NCBI GenBank assembly: GCA_035582835.1
Contig: JAYKAV010002925.1
Span: forward strand, 411,868-475,867
Reading direction: 5' to 3'
Length of the DNA: 64,000 nucleotides
Source: Phoebastria nigripes
Lineage: Eukaryota > Chordata > Aves > Procellariiformes > Diomedeidae
In this document: piece after piece, positions 8,980-21,406 of the stretch
Layout of the letters: each line of letters begins with the position of its first letter
Numbering within the stretch: position 1 is the first letter of the stretch
The notes under the pieces: model-generated
Seen by the model: only the letters and a program-made list of their open reading frames with translations
What the model was told of the DNA's origin: nothing
Database searches by the model: none
Position numbers and translations under genes: made by a program

Positions 8980-11900
8980 AAATTACCATAAGTCAAGAGC
9001 AGGAAGAACAAATAATTGGATAAGGGATTCACATGTCAGGCTTGAATTTCTTCAGGCATTCTGTAAGCGACTGATTGTGCCCACACACCCATCTGCATTT
9101 TTAAACATTTTTATTTCATGTTCAATAGAAACAGTATTGTTTATTTCCTAAAGGATGAGCAATTAGGAATGAGTATAATTAATACATGTGACTTTTTTTC
9201 ATGGCTCTTATCACAGTTCCAACAAGCCATCCACATCTATGCTTCAGAAGGTTTTATGAAACGCTTGCAAATGACAGGCAGATGGCCTCTTTGGGTTGCT
9301 GTATTAAACAGCGAAGATTAATATTACCACTCTTCATGCAGTATGTTCAGTCACATCTTGTCTGCCAGAAGCCGGTTGTTTTCAGTGCCTCTATAAATAC
9401 TTATGGTCTGTTCTATAATTGAACAAATAAATAAACAAACAAGCTTGAATAATATTCTTAAGAAATCTCTTAATATCCTTAAGAAATCTATCTATAAATA
9501 AATAATATTTCTCATAAAGTAATATGAACCTATCCATCCTTACTGAATTTACACATAATTCTTATTTTTTTAAGAGACCACAGTACCTTTATATGGTTTT
9601 ACTGTGAGAGCTTGTCAACCTACAGAAAATAGCATATGACCATATGCTAAGGGTATCAACTGACAGCGTAAGAATTACTTCACATCAGCTCCCTATGTAG
9701 AAGTGTTTTTATAGAAGGTAGCTCCTTCCCCTAAAAGTTTGACTTCCCAACACTTGAAGAAAGAAAACCTACATTGTCCTTAGACTGGAAATAGGGTGGA
9801 ATTGGATATTTCTAGATTTTCAACGCTTTGGAGCATACCTGTCTAAGGAGGTCAGTGGTCAGGTGTGGATTTGTACCTAACTACTACTCTGCCTTGAATT
9901 CCAAAGTGGAAGAGCTCTAGATGATTCCCATTTAGAAACAGGAATTTCTAAAGAATAAAACTACCCATGGAAGATGTTTAGTATATCTATTGAAATATCT
10001 ACATATAGTGGCATATCTTAATCTCTGTTAATCATTGATTAGAAAACTAGCTGGAAGTGTCATCTTTTCTCCCAATTCTATATAGCACTATGCACACTTA
10101 GCAGAGATTAATTGACAATCATTTCATCTCTTCTGCACCCCTGAGGAAAAACTTGCTGGTTGAATTATGTTGATACAGTCATTGACACAATTTTTATCCA
10201 GTTAATTTCATTATTCTGTTTGAAATGACAGCAAAGAAATAATTTTTATGTCTTATTACTTTGAAGGTATTGTATCTCTGTCATTCAGTGAACATCTACC
10301 ATGCTAAACTGTCCCCTTAGAGATCATAAAAGTATCTGAAAAGCTGCCTCATGCTGTATTCTGCAGCTCATTGCTTTTCTCTTTTATATATATTCTTGCT
10401 CATGCTAATCAGCAGGTTCATTGTATGTGATACTACAAACATCTTCATCTTTCAGCCTCTATACAGTTAGTCACAAGTCTTCCTGGAACAATATTTGATC
10501 CTAAAGACTTCATGAATAAAAAGCTGAATTGGTCAAATGAAGTTAGCTGTGAAAACTGTATGTTGGAAAGTGCCAGACATTTTATTTACTTTGGCACTTT
10601 ATCATAGGTTATTTTTCCTGAGGAGTTCATTAATTGGCTTTGACTGGATAATATGAAGATTCTTGGCACTCTTATTAGTACTCAAGATATGACAACTGGG
10701 TCTAACCTTAAAGAAGTAAATTAAAAGAAAAAAAAGACAATTACAGTGTTATTAAATGCGTGCTACTGTTTATAATACTGTGGCAAATCTTGCTACCTTG
10801 TTCAGTTGTGTTGTTCTGAACTGGAAGAGCAAGATCAGGAAGCTTGTGTTTTAAGAATATGGAATAGTTTATACTGCATGGTGGACATCCCCAAAACACT
10901 AGTCACAGCATGAGAACCATTGATATCACCGAGCCTACGCAATGGCCAATGCCNCCATGCTGCCACTTCTCCTTGCAGTCATTTGCGTGTTGTTGATCTT
11001 TTGGAGGGAGTTGGTGCTAATGGTATGACAGGGAACCACAGTCTAAGTGGATGAGTAAGAAGAAAATGGCCAAATGTCTGGGAAGATGAAAACTTGGCTT
11101 TGGCAGATGTAAACTACTTAATTTTTTATGTAGGGGGTCGCAGATTGCAGAACCTTGGTTATTGATGTTATGGCCCAGGATTGCACAGTGGCTTTGTTTG
11201 AAAGTAACAATGATTTCTTCAGAAGAGGAAAGATGAATCTCCTTCTGAAGGTGATGCTAAATATAAAGGGAGCCTGAGAAATGAGGCTAGACTAGACTTC
11301 TAGCTTGTAGGCAGCTGAAATTAGATGAGGTGATCCTTTTTTTCAGTCATCCTAAAAATGAAAGAAAAAATAGAGTAAAAAATAAGTCATGATCCCTGTG
11401 TTTTTCTTTTAAAATAGTACCTTATTTAATCTTATCACCCTGAAATATAAGAATNCAAAACCTTCAAACATATTATAATTATTTTGTTTCACTAATAAAT
11501 TACTCTCACTATCAAGAATGCCTTTATTTTAAAACTGAATGTAGCTTACATCAGCTTTCAAGTCTGGTTAGATCTCATCTGTTAAAGGGCTCTCTGATTC
11601 AACAGACAAATTTCTGTCACACATATATGTATCTGATGTTTTATAAGCTTATTCAGTTTATACATTACAATCTTTACATCAGGGGCACCAACTTCAGACC
11701 ATATTGGTATGCCCATAGGTCCTGTACTTGTAACTTTCTGTCTTTTTTAAACAGAAGCCCTGGGAAGGTCTTTTATGTCTAAACTGTTTGTGGTACTAAT
11801 GCCTAAAAAATTAATCTTTCTTCTACTAAAATAAACATGACATAAACACAGCTAAGTACGCAGCTGGGAAAACAACTTTGAATGAAAGAAGGTAAATCAT

Positions 11901-14900
11901 TCTAATTTTTCTGTGGTTAAAAACAAATATTTCAGTGTTGCTGATTTTGATGACATTTCTTTTTTATAATTAGAAAGTAATTCTTCCTAAAGATAGATGG
12001 TTTCATTACATTTGCTTGAATAGCCTGACTAATTTGATTTCATGCCATATGTTGCTAAAAATAATCATGATCATGCTATAACAATTTAGCTATATTTTGG
12101 CAGTCTTAAAGTCGTCTATATACATACATATATATATAATGTTCTGCATAGTATTTTTAAGTCCTAAATGGAGTTCAGTGTCCTTAGTGTGCATCAAGTC
12201 ATTCATCATGAATCTGATTCAACGATGTTCACTGTGATCTGTAAATTGCCTTTAGTGAGATTTGGATTGTGCACTCGTGTGAAATCCATTTAATTTTCAC
12301 AACTTGATCCTGCATTAGGCTTCTCTTCATATGGATATAAATGCCTGTGATGATAAATATTGAAGAAGGACTGATACTCCAAGCAATAAAATAAAATTAA
12401 AAAACTCCACCCTAGTTATACTGTACCCAAGTAAGAATAAAAGCATCTGAGATATTCTATTGTTTTGATTTATCAAGAAAAAGGTATAAGAAAGAGAAAG
12501 TATTTTCACCTGCATCTGATAGCCAACTAACACATTTTCTTACGTATATTTGTTGGATTATCTTTTTGCCTTTTAAAATCATTCCATGACTGTTGTGTAT
12601 GTGGCTTACTTACAGCAAATTTTATTATAGAGCCTCATCTTCCCAGTAGTTCTTCTGACTGTTACTACTGGGTGTTATCTGAGAGCGCAGATAAATTAAA
12701 GACTTACATTCAAGGAACAGTATAGTAAAGGGGGCATGCTTATCAAATGTGCATGTTGTATATCTGAAAGCAAAAAGCAGTTCTCATAAAGCATCAGATT
12801 TCTCGGGGTTGCTGCAGTCAGTTCACCTTTAGAGCTGCAGAAGCTTGATTGCTTGCTTATGGATGACTGCAGTGGTTAAAAAACTCTGGGGCAAATAGGT
12901 TTTCTTTTTAAAAAAAAAAAAAAAAAGAGCTGAAAGGAAGAATAAAATAGAAAAATCCAAAATTGTTCTGAATTTAAAGCTGGTTTCTTTAGCAAAATGG
13001 GCTGTTCTTGGAAAAGTAGTGTTCAAACAAATGTACACTGTGAAGCCTGTTCAGAGAGGANCAGGTATCTCTGTATCCAGGATACTGAAAGTTCCTGCCT
13101 ATACTTTCTGTCTAACTACCCCTTTTTTTCTTGACTGCATAATATATCACATAATTTCCAGCCTGTTTATACCCATAATCAGAAAGTGCATAACAGTCAT
13201 CCCTTGATTGATTGTGTGTGCAAAAATGCTTCAATCTGTATTAAACAGCAATGCAACCAATTTTATTTTGTGTTTTTATAAACAAGTAAATCAGATTATG
13301 AAGTTGTATAGTCTAAAAAACAGTTTATAAATAAGAAAGGAAATTTAAAAAAAAGAATTAAAAAACAGTTTGAATACCATTATGTCTTATAATATTTAGA
13401 TCAATATTAATGCTAAAAAGGCCTATTGTACTTTTTCAGTTTAGTGTCCTGATTTGAGAAACATCAACACGCTGCTTCTTTAGATGGCCTGGGCATTAGC
13501 CCTAAGATGCCGTGAAGTGATTCTGTGGGTTGGTAGAATGTGAAAAACACATGGATTATCGTGATTTTACAAGTATTCTTAAGTGCTGAAACTTTAATTA
13601 AAGAAAAGTCTACGTGAGTTTTGTACGGAATGTAAAATATGTGAATATTTGAAAAAATATGCTTTGAAACGCACATTTAACTCAATTGCAAATAAAGCAG
13701 GCTCATTACACAACCACCTCTCTTCCAGCAGCTCCTCAATTGTGCTCTGTGGGCCACCAGTCATCTGCAGAACGTTCTGTGGGATGCTCTCTGGAGAGAG
13801 CAGGGGATCGTGTGGTGTTCATTCACTTTGTTTCCATTCTTTTAATTGCATGTAAAGAAGTAAAAAATCTGTCAGTACTTTCCCAGTGCAGTCTAGCTTC
13901 ACTGTAACAAACGCCAGGGAGTCATGGAGAATTGTTCATTCTAACAGGGCTGGTTTGGTAATTTGCTGCACTGAAATAGTGAAGAAACATCCGATTTCAA
14001 CTACCCAGTAATAAGTTACGCTTTTATGGCATTTACTTCACACTGCTCGATGTTTAAAAGGTGCTTTAGAAAGAAAACAATGAGGAAATTATAAAGGAAA
14101 AAATGTGCATTTAGAGCTAAATCTGGCACGCTGTGATAAAGACAAGGAAAATAGGACTTGTATCTAGATCAGCCTTCTGTAAGCATACACTCCAATATGG
14201 CTGATGACCAAGGAGAGCATGCATTCTTGCTGTTGAAATTATTAAAAATAGGGGGAGGGTGTGACTCACTTTAAATGACGTTAGTCAATGTTTGATTTCC
14301 TTGTAAACATAGCCGTGAATGGGGTGGAATTCATTTTCTGTTAAAAGAACTGATGACTGTGGTTGCCATGATTTGTAGAGAAGGGGTCCACAGACAATGT
14401 TTTTCTTCTTACGTCACCTATGTTACAAAGCTTATGATTCCCTGTTTTACTCCCCATTGTACCATCCTATAGTAGCAGGGTAAATTCATGGCCCCCATTT
14501 AAAGTCAGCAGAGACAACATTTATGCCAGAGATCTGTTTAGTTGGTCTTAATCTCAACAGGCTGCTCTAATTGGTTTATTCAGGCAAAACCAACAAGCAT
14601 AACTCTATTTTTTTATATTATACTGTCTACTGATTGTTGCTCCACTTTAATGTAATTTTAGTTAAATTTAATTTCAAGCCATCTCAGCTGAATTACTAAA
14701 TAATAACATTAAAAGCAAAACAAACCTGAAAAAACAGATACACACTCAGATCTTGTTCTGATTGCAATTCAGGAAAACTAAAACCAGACAATAAAAGAGC
14801 TTGTAATTATTTGAAACAAAAATATCTCTTTGAATAAACTAGAGGTAGGTATTAAATCCTGGGTATTAATATTGGACATATGCAGACAGGCATCTGCTTC

Positions 14901-17900
14901 CATTTGCTCCAATCACTTTAACAACATCTAATAATGGGCATTAGCAACTTCATATAAATTCATTATTTTGGATGTCTTTTTAATATCAACATTTATTATC
15001 AAAATATCTGTTGCTTAAGTAGGCATGCCATGGTTCTATTACCTGGCATATTAATAACCATAAATATTTACAATTTCCATTTGCTAGTTTCAGATTTTAC
15101 AGTTTGTTCAGCACTCCAGCCATGATCCACTGAATTCTTTGGTAGGGAGCTTAATAGCAGCTTGATAGACAGAGAAATTAAAGGCAGTTTTCTACTTCCA
15201 TCTTTGATGTAGCCATGGTGTCACTGGCCATCCCTCTTCCTTTGGGCACAAAAGAGCTGGAGAACTGGCTTAACACTGAGATATACTGTGAAGATATGTA
15301 TGGCTCCTATGTTTGGGACTGACATTTCTAGAAAGCACACGATGTGGATCTCCACCTCCTGCCATCCAGCAGGGGAGGCATTCCTGGGGGAAACGAGGTG
15401 GGAGTGCACCGGTGGGAGCAGCCTCCTGGGGTCATGGTAAACAGACACAAGTCAAAGTAGGTCAATGGTGGCTCTAATTTGTGTTAGGACCAGTCTGGTG
15501 TTTGCTCAGGAGAAAGTGCTAGTTAAATAAAAGGTGTTTGGGTAGAAAGGACATAGGTACTGTCCATTCTGGATCCATTCTCATTGAGTGCTGAGCCCTA
15601 GTTAGAAGCCTTTGGTCCAACTGTAACTTGCTCTCTCTTGACATTGTTTAAAGCTTAAATGTTAGATCTACGATGCCTCTCTTAGACCCCCAAACCTACC
15701 ATCAGCATGAAAGGGCAAGTCCTATGCAAAGTTCTGTTTTGATTGGATTTAAATGCACATAGCAGAAAATTAGCAGCAATGTGACTGCCCTGGCTATGCA
15801 AAGGGCAAGAAGAATTAACACTTCTTGCTAATGGGGCCTGACTAAAAATGTTTATGATTTCTTTTTCTGACCCTAACTACTCCTTAGCCTTGCCTAGTTC
15901 CATAACTGCTGTCTTTTCGATTTGGGAGCATTTTGCTAATGTAGCAATCAGCTGATGAGCAAGGGATCTGTGCTTACAGTACAGAACGTATCTATCAGGT
16001 GCTTGTAGTTAAACCCTTCTCAGTGATGAGCTCTATCCAGATACCTGCACATCTTGCTTTGAAAGCAGGCAAAAGGAACTGCATTGGACAAAAAGAGGCC
16101 TGCGTGACCTACTGTGGTGGGCCACACATCTGATGTATGCACACTTTGAGTATCACTTCTCTGACCACTCTGTAGTACTACAGTTCTTGTTCTGTGTGTT
16201 TCTACACAAAATTAAAAAAAAATTGTTCTATCCTCATCACTCGCAGACAGGAACAGATATAACGAAAGATTGCAGAGGATGCAGAAGCTTTAGATCTCAT
16301 GAAGTGCCATTTGATAAATCTAAAGGTAATCATCTGTGGCGGTAAAGACAATATACCTCACAGAAGTAAATTGAGCTAGTGGGCAGTAACTGGTGTAGAC
16401 ATACAATGTTCACAACTTTCTAGCATTCACCTTTATTTTGGTAGCTCTGCTGGTATTTGTGATAATTTCTTGTCTCGGATCTCATGAGAGAACTTGCAAT
16501 AGTGCAGGTACGGTCATGTAACTTTTTAAAATCACTTGGTGACTGACAGAGCCNTTCCAGCGTTGCCTTAGCTGCCGCCCAGCGAGAGGTCAGGCGCGTG
16601 CCCTAGCACATCCTGCTCGGGAGCAATGCTCTGTAACAGTCGTGAGACAGTGCCTCATTGTTGGCAAACACAAATTTCAATGCAGAGACTTGAAATGTGC
16701 TTCTGTTATTTACTCACTGATGATGCTAATAAAATCCAAAGAGTAAAAATACTTTCAATCTGTTATATTTTTAAATTGTAGTTGTTCTCCAACAGCTTAA
16801 ATTATGTAGCAAACATTTTTTCCTGAAGACCTTATTTTCTTTTTTTTTGCCTTGTCATCTGTTTGCACACTAAGAAATTATTTCTCTGTGGCTTTGCAAA
16901 CAAGTACTGATTTGTAGAGACAGAAGCTTGTCAGATGTATAATACATATGCTACTCTAGCTAAAACATCTGTTATGTAACTTGTCCTAGGTCATTCTGCT
17001 TAATCATGACTTTTTTTATGCATCGTTGTACTCTAATCGTCAGAGAAATTCTATAATCTTTGCTGAAGTAAAAATCTACATCCAACCATTCTTCCCAAGT
17101 AAATTTCTTCTATGAACTTAAAAAAAGCCAAAAAAAGAGAAATGATAATTTCTGGCAGCTGTTTAACATGGAAAAAGAAATGTTCATGTTCGGTGTATCC
17201 CACTTAATGCTTAAAAGTAATGATTTCTACTACTAATGCAGTGAATCTAAAATAATCTTGCACTGTACTTAGATTTTAGTTACTTAATGTCCCTTTAAAC
17301 ATGCTTCTTTCTAAGAAGCACTATAATAAGTTTTCATCGTAGTAATTACTTTTTCTACATCTTGAAAATCATTGATCCTGCTTCTCTTTAAATCAGTTGT
17401 AGAAATGCCAATGATTTAAAGAAGAGATTCATGTTGCAGGTTTATATATCACTGATCTCATGTAGTCAGCTAGCGTTCAAGATGAAATCCATCTGATCAA
17501 ATGTAGGCACCTGCTTATGGGGAGGACGAATCATTCCCCAGGCTCCACTGACCGAACTCTCCATGAACACAACAGACGAGAACTAGCTCTAATGAAGATA
17601 TGAATTGTAGACAGCTAAAATAAAGCAAGATAAGTCTTACCTTTCATCCCTCACCCCCTCCCCCTTCAGAGGTCTTCTGTTCTAGCAGGCTGAAAATTAA
17701 AATCTCTTCTTGTAATCACCATTGATCAGCATTTGGCCATCCACCAAGGACTGCACATTTTACCAGAGTCGTTGCAGTATAAACAGCTCATATTTCAGAG
17801 GATGAAAATACTGCCTCAAAAATGCAGCTTTGTAAGAATGTGCAGTTAACAGTTTTTGGTTTGTATTTTCATAGTTCATCATGCTGGATTTCAAAACATC

Positions 17901-20860
17901 CAGCTGTATTTGTCTGGGAAGGGTCTGTTACTGATTGTAAGGAGACACTTTGAAGATGTTTGTTTAAACCAAATATTTATGTGAGTTTATAACAGATAGG
18001 AAGATATTTAAACAGGATAATCATTCTCAAAATGACTTAGACATACAATAAACTTAGAAGGAAGAAATAACTGATGTCCCTCTAAAGTTAGAACTGTGTT
18101 TTCAGCTGGTTAGTCTCTGGTCATGTCCGGGAACTACAACAGCCCGAAACAAAAACCCGAAAGTCATTAAAAATCTTGTCTNATGAATCTTTCTCTCTTC
18201 CAAACATAAATTTAGAGTAAGGACTGTTGGAGCTGCTTCATCTGCTAGAGACCAAAGTCTTTTAATAGGGTACCTAGAAGGACGGTAGTATTGTCTCAAT
18301 CTTGCCGTGTAAAGGTCTTGTTTTCTTTGTTGCGGGGGTCACACATTGTAAACAGTTAGGTCTTTCACTGTGATTATGGTATATTTCTTCTAAGGTGAAA
18401 ACCTGTTCTGTAGTGATTAGGCTGAGTGCATCAACTCTTACTGTGTGGCAGCTTCTGCCAGATGTTTCTGAGCAGTCTACTGCTTTATGGGAACTTCAAG
18501 CAGAATCTGTTACTAACATCAACACAGTCACAGGTACCTGGGTCACCTTGGCTGAGAGGGGAGCTGTGCCTCAGCTGAGCTCAGGTCACTGCATGCACTC
18601 CAGGAACACTGTGAATGTGCTATGGTAGCATAAACCACAGTGGAGGTGGCTTAAATGACTGTGTTTTACTTTGTGAGAAGAACACGCTAGGGGAAAGTGA
18701 AGGGATCAGTGAAGCAGCTTGCTCAGCCGCTGGTTTCTTGGGGCTGCCTGGAAATTTAGCCTAAAATAGGAGAGCCAGCTGAGGCCCTCTGGCTTTTTAA
18801 AGTCAGTCAATCTTCTACCAGCTTAACAAATGGTCTCCCAAATCACTCTATGCTTCTTTGAAAAATAACCATAAGAAGACTATGGCGAGTAGGAATAACT
18901 GGAAATATGATGGCATCAAAGTGTCTCAACTGATCTTGCGCCTGGTGGCAGTGAAGTGAAAAGATGCTAGGCAAAGCAAGCAAATAAGGACTTAAATGCT
19001 ATTCAGGCCTTTGCAAGAGTTCAGGGTTCACCAGAAATGAAGAATTAAAATCTAACTGGAAAGCTTTACATTATAAACTGACAAAAATGATGTAATTTTG
19101 AAAGTTGTTTTGCTATTGTGTAAACACCATAAGACTTGCATATGAATGGACTTTCTTGGTAGCAGCAGGACAAAGCTGTGAGCTGTAAGTAGCAGAGAGA
19201 CTGGGCAGAAGTGTATTATTATGCAACCTGAANGGTATAAAAGACAGAAGTAAAATGTCAGTGTTCTCCTATGATAATGTACTCTCTAGGTTAGGCTTTC
19301 TGAACTGGCACAATTAGATCTCAACAAGTCACAGCTGAACAAGGCGATGGCTAACCTGCCATTGACGGCAATGCGAATGGAAAAAATGATGGTACCTAAT
19401 ATTGTGACTAACATGCTGTTCATGATATTGTGTCATTTCTTTTCCTCTCCTTGGGCAATTTCTTAAGAGAGTCATGTGGCGGAAGAAAGGAGGTTAATTT
19501 GGCAATCAGGCAGAGCTCTATAAGCAAAGATCAGGAAGGTATCACTCTTGTTGGTTATCACAAACATGACAATCACCAAGGTCACATGTGATAAGAAGTG
19601 CTGCCCTTGAGACTTACAGACTAACACTTAATACTCATCAGGAGGTTTATGGCCTCTTCAAGTGAAAGATCATCTAACTTGGTAAGAGTCACACTAAGCT
19701 CAGGCTGACGTAAGATTTGATAAGAGTTGGGATATGGCCCCTTGGGCTTGGTGCCACACAGATGTGGTCAGAGCACTGGAAGGGGAAGCTCAGCACCAGG
19801 CTATTGGACTCCGAGGAACACAATGACATGGCGGAAAACCTGTGTTTATGTTTGGAAAAGTGTGAGAAAAAAGAGAAGTAATGAGAAACATCATAATTTT
19901 GTGAAACCTGAAATGGATTTCTTCTTCCTCCTTAAACATTTTTAGTCCAAACTAGAGTTTTGTAAAATAACAAGAAAATACAATGTATTTTTATTTTTTA
20001 AAGAACTTATAAAAGCCAGCACCTTTTATGAATTTAGAGAAAAAAAGAATTTTGGGGAAGGTTTGAATTCTTTTTTGTTTGTTTTGTTTTACTGGCTTTG
20101 TTTTTGCCTTTGTACTAGATAGTCTGTAAAAATGTATTAAGAATTTCTATGTGGGCTTTTTTTATTGGTATTGTCTAAAAGGCCTGTATCTACTTATAGT
20201 ATCTATTTCTTTCTGCCAGTCCAAGTAAATCTCTTCCTTCTAACTAAAAGAATGCTCTCATTAAATAGAAATGCAAGGAAAGAAAGATTCTCAAAACATA
20301 TCAGTGTTAAATCAAACCAAAATNGTTTTCTTTGAATTGAGTTTAATAACAAAACAATCCTGTACTGTTGCAAAGGTGAGTTTAAGAAGCATAAGTCAGT
20401 TAAAACCTCAGCAGCCTCTGAAAAGAATTCTTACCGGTCACGTACTTACAGAGCTTCCTAAGAAATATCAGTCCACAAAACCAACAGAGCCAATCATGTA
20501 ATCCTTATGAAGAGGCAACATAACTCGCTAGTGATACAAGGTATGCCTACATGCATGATGAGGTCTTCCTATGAGTTAGTTCCTACTGAAAAGCCCTATG
20601 GTTCTGTTAAAGTACTACCAAATCCAAAGCAGCTGATCTGAACAGGCAAGGTGTGCTAGTGTGGGCTTGTCATCCTATGGCTATGACCACACGCCTTTTG
20701 ATCTGCGTGGAAGATGGTCATATCTGCTTGCTTAATATTATATGGGTCCACCTATCATGAAACACAGCTTTTGCAAAATGCATATATAATCAGTTCAGGA
20801 CCGAACACAGTCCTTGAGTAGGTCTGGAATCCACTGGGATTATTCCCTTTAACAACAAAG
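8980..20860. other. Long unique AT-rich non-coding block
   Basis: Nearly 12 kb holds no supported gene or recognised transposon. Small items include near-repeated CTTAAGAAATCT around 9457-9490, a TA/CATA microsatellite at 12117-12140, a 17-base A run at 12910-12926, an AT-rich block at about 14555-15095 that might be a conserved regulatory element, and a small CpG-rich patch at 16560-16643. ORFs are 60-90 codons, scattered on both strands and without motifs. Confidence 0.55.
12117..12140. repeat. TA/CATA microsatellite
   Basis: A short run of TATA and CATA units ending in five TA dinucleotides. It is a simple low-complexity repeat. Confidence 0.85.
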
Positions 20861-21406
20861 TGCTCTGGTGAGACCCCACCTGGAGTACTGCATCCAGCTC
20901 TGGAGCCCTCCGCGTAAGAAAGACACGGACCTGTTGGAGCAGGTCCAGAGGAGGGCCACGAAAATCATCAGGGGGATGGAACACCTCTCCTATGAAGAAA
21001 GGCTGAGAGAGTTGGGGTTGTTCAGCCTGGAGAAGAGAAGGCTTCGGGGAGACCTTACTGCAGCCTTTCAGTACTTAAAGGGGGCTTATAAGAAAGATGG
21101 GGACAAACTTTTTAGCAGGGCCTGTTGCGACAGGACAAGGGGGAATGGCTTTAAACTAAAAGAGGGTAGTTTTTGACTAGATATAAGGAAGAAATTTTTT
21201 ATGCTGAGGGTGGTGCAACACTGGAACAGGTTGCCCAGAGAGGTGGTAAATGCCCCATCCCTGGAAACATTCAAGTTCAGGTTGGACAGGGCTCTGAGCA
21301 ACCTGATGTAGTTGAAGATGTCCCTGCCCATGGCAGGGGGGTTGGACTAGATGACCTTTAAAGGTCCCTTCCAACCCAAACTATTCTGTGATTTTATGAT
21401 TCTATG
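20861..21406 (+). mobile_element. CR1 LINE, 3' end, plus strand
   Basis: Homology begins abruptly at 20861 (TGCTCTGGTGAGACCCCACC) inside the ORF2 C-terminal region. It proceeds through the stop and short 3' UTR and ends in a degenerate octamer tail at about 21383-21406, with units ATTCTGTG, ATTTTATG and ATTCTATG. The 5' break point in unique DNA is sharp, as expected from incomplete reverse transcription. The sequence is the same subfamily as the minus-strand copy at 1-1260, so the two form an inverted pair about 20 kb apart. There is no obvious target duplication. Confidence 0.95.
20868..21176 (+). pseudogene. CR1 ORF2 C-terminal fragment
   Basis: The 102 codons run from [19 protein letters not shown] through [58 protein letters not shown] and [15 protein letters not shown] to a premature stop at 21174-21176. 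The next expected residues (RLDIRK, then [10 protein letters not shown]) are still encoded downstream: DNA at 21177-21300 shows the counterpart of the end of ORF2 after the stop. The element lacks the reverse transcriptase core because it is 5'-truncated. Its start codon is internal to the ancestral ORF2. It is a relic without function. Confidence 0.88.

Noticed and set aside
8880..9120. Processed pseudogene with its poly(A) at 8880-8954
   Set aside because: The nearest AATAAA on the minus strand lies about 150 bases away, no coding similarity is seen upstream on that strand, and no flanking direct repeat was found.
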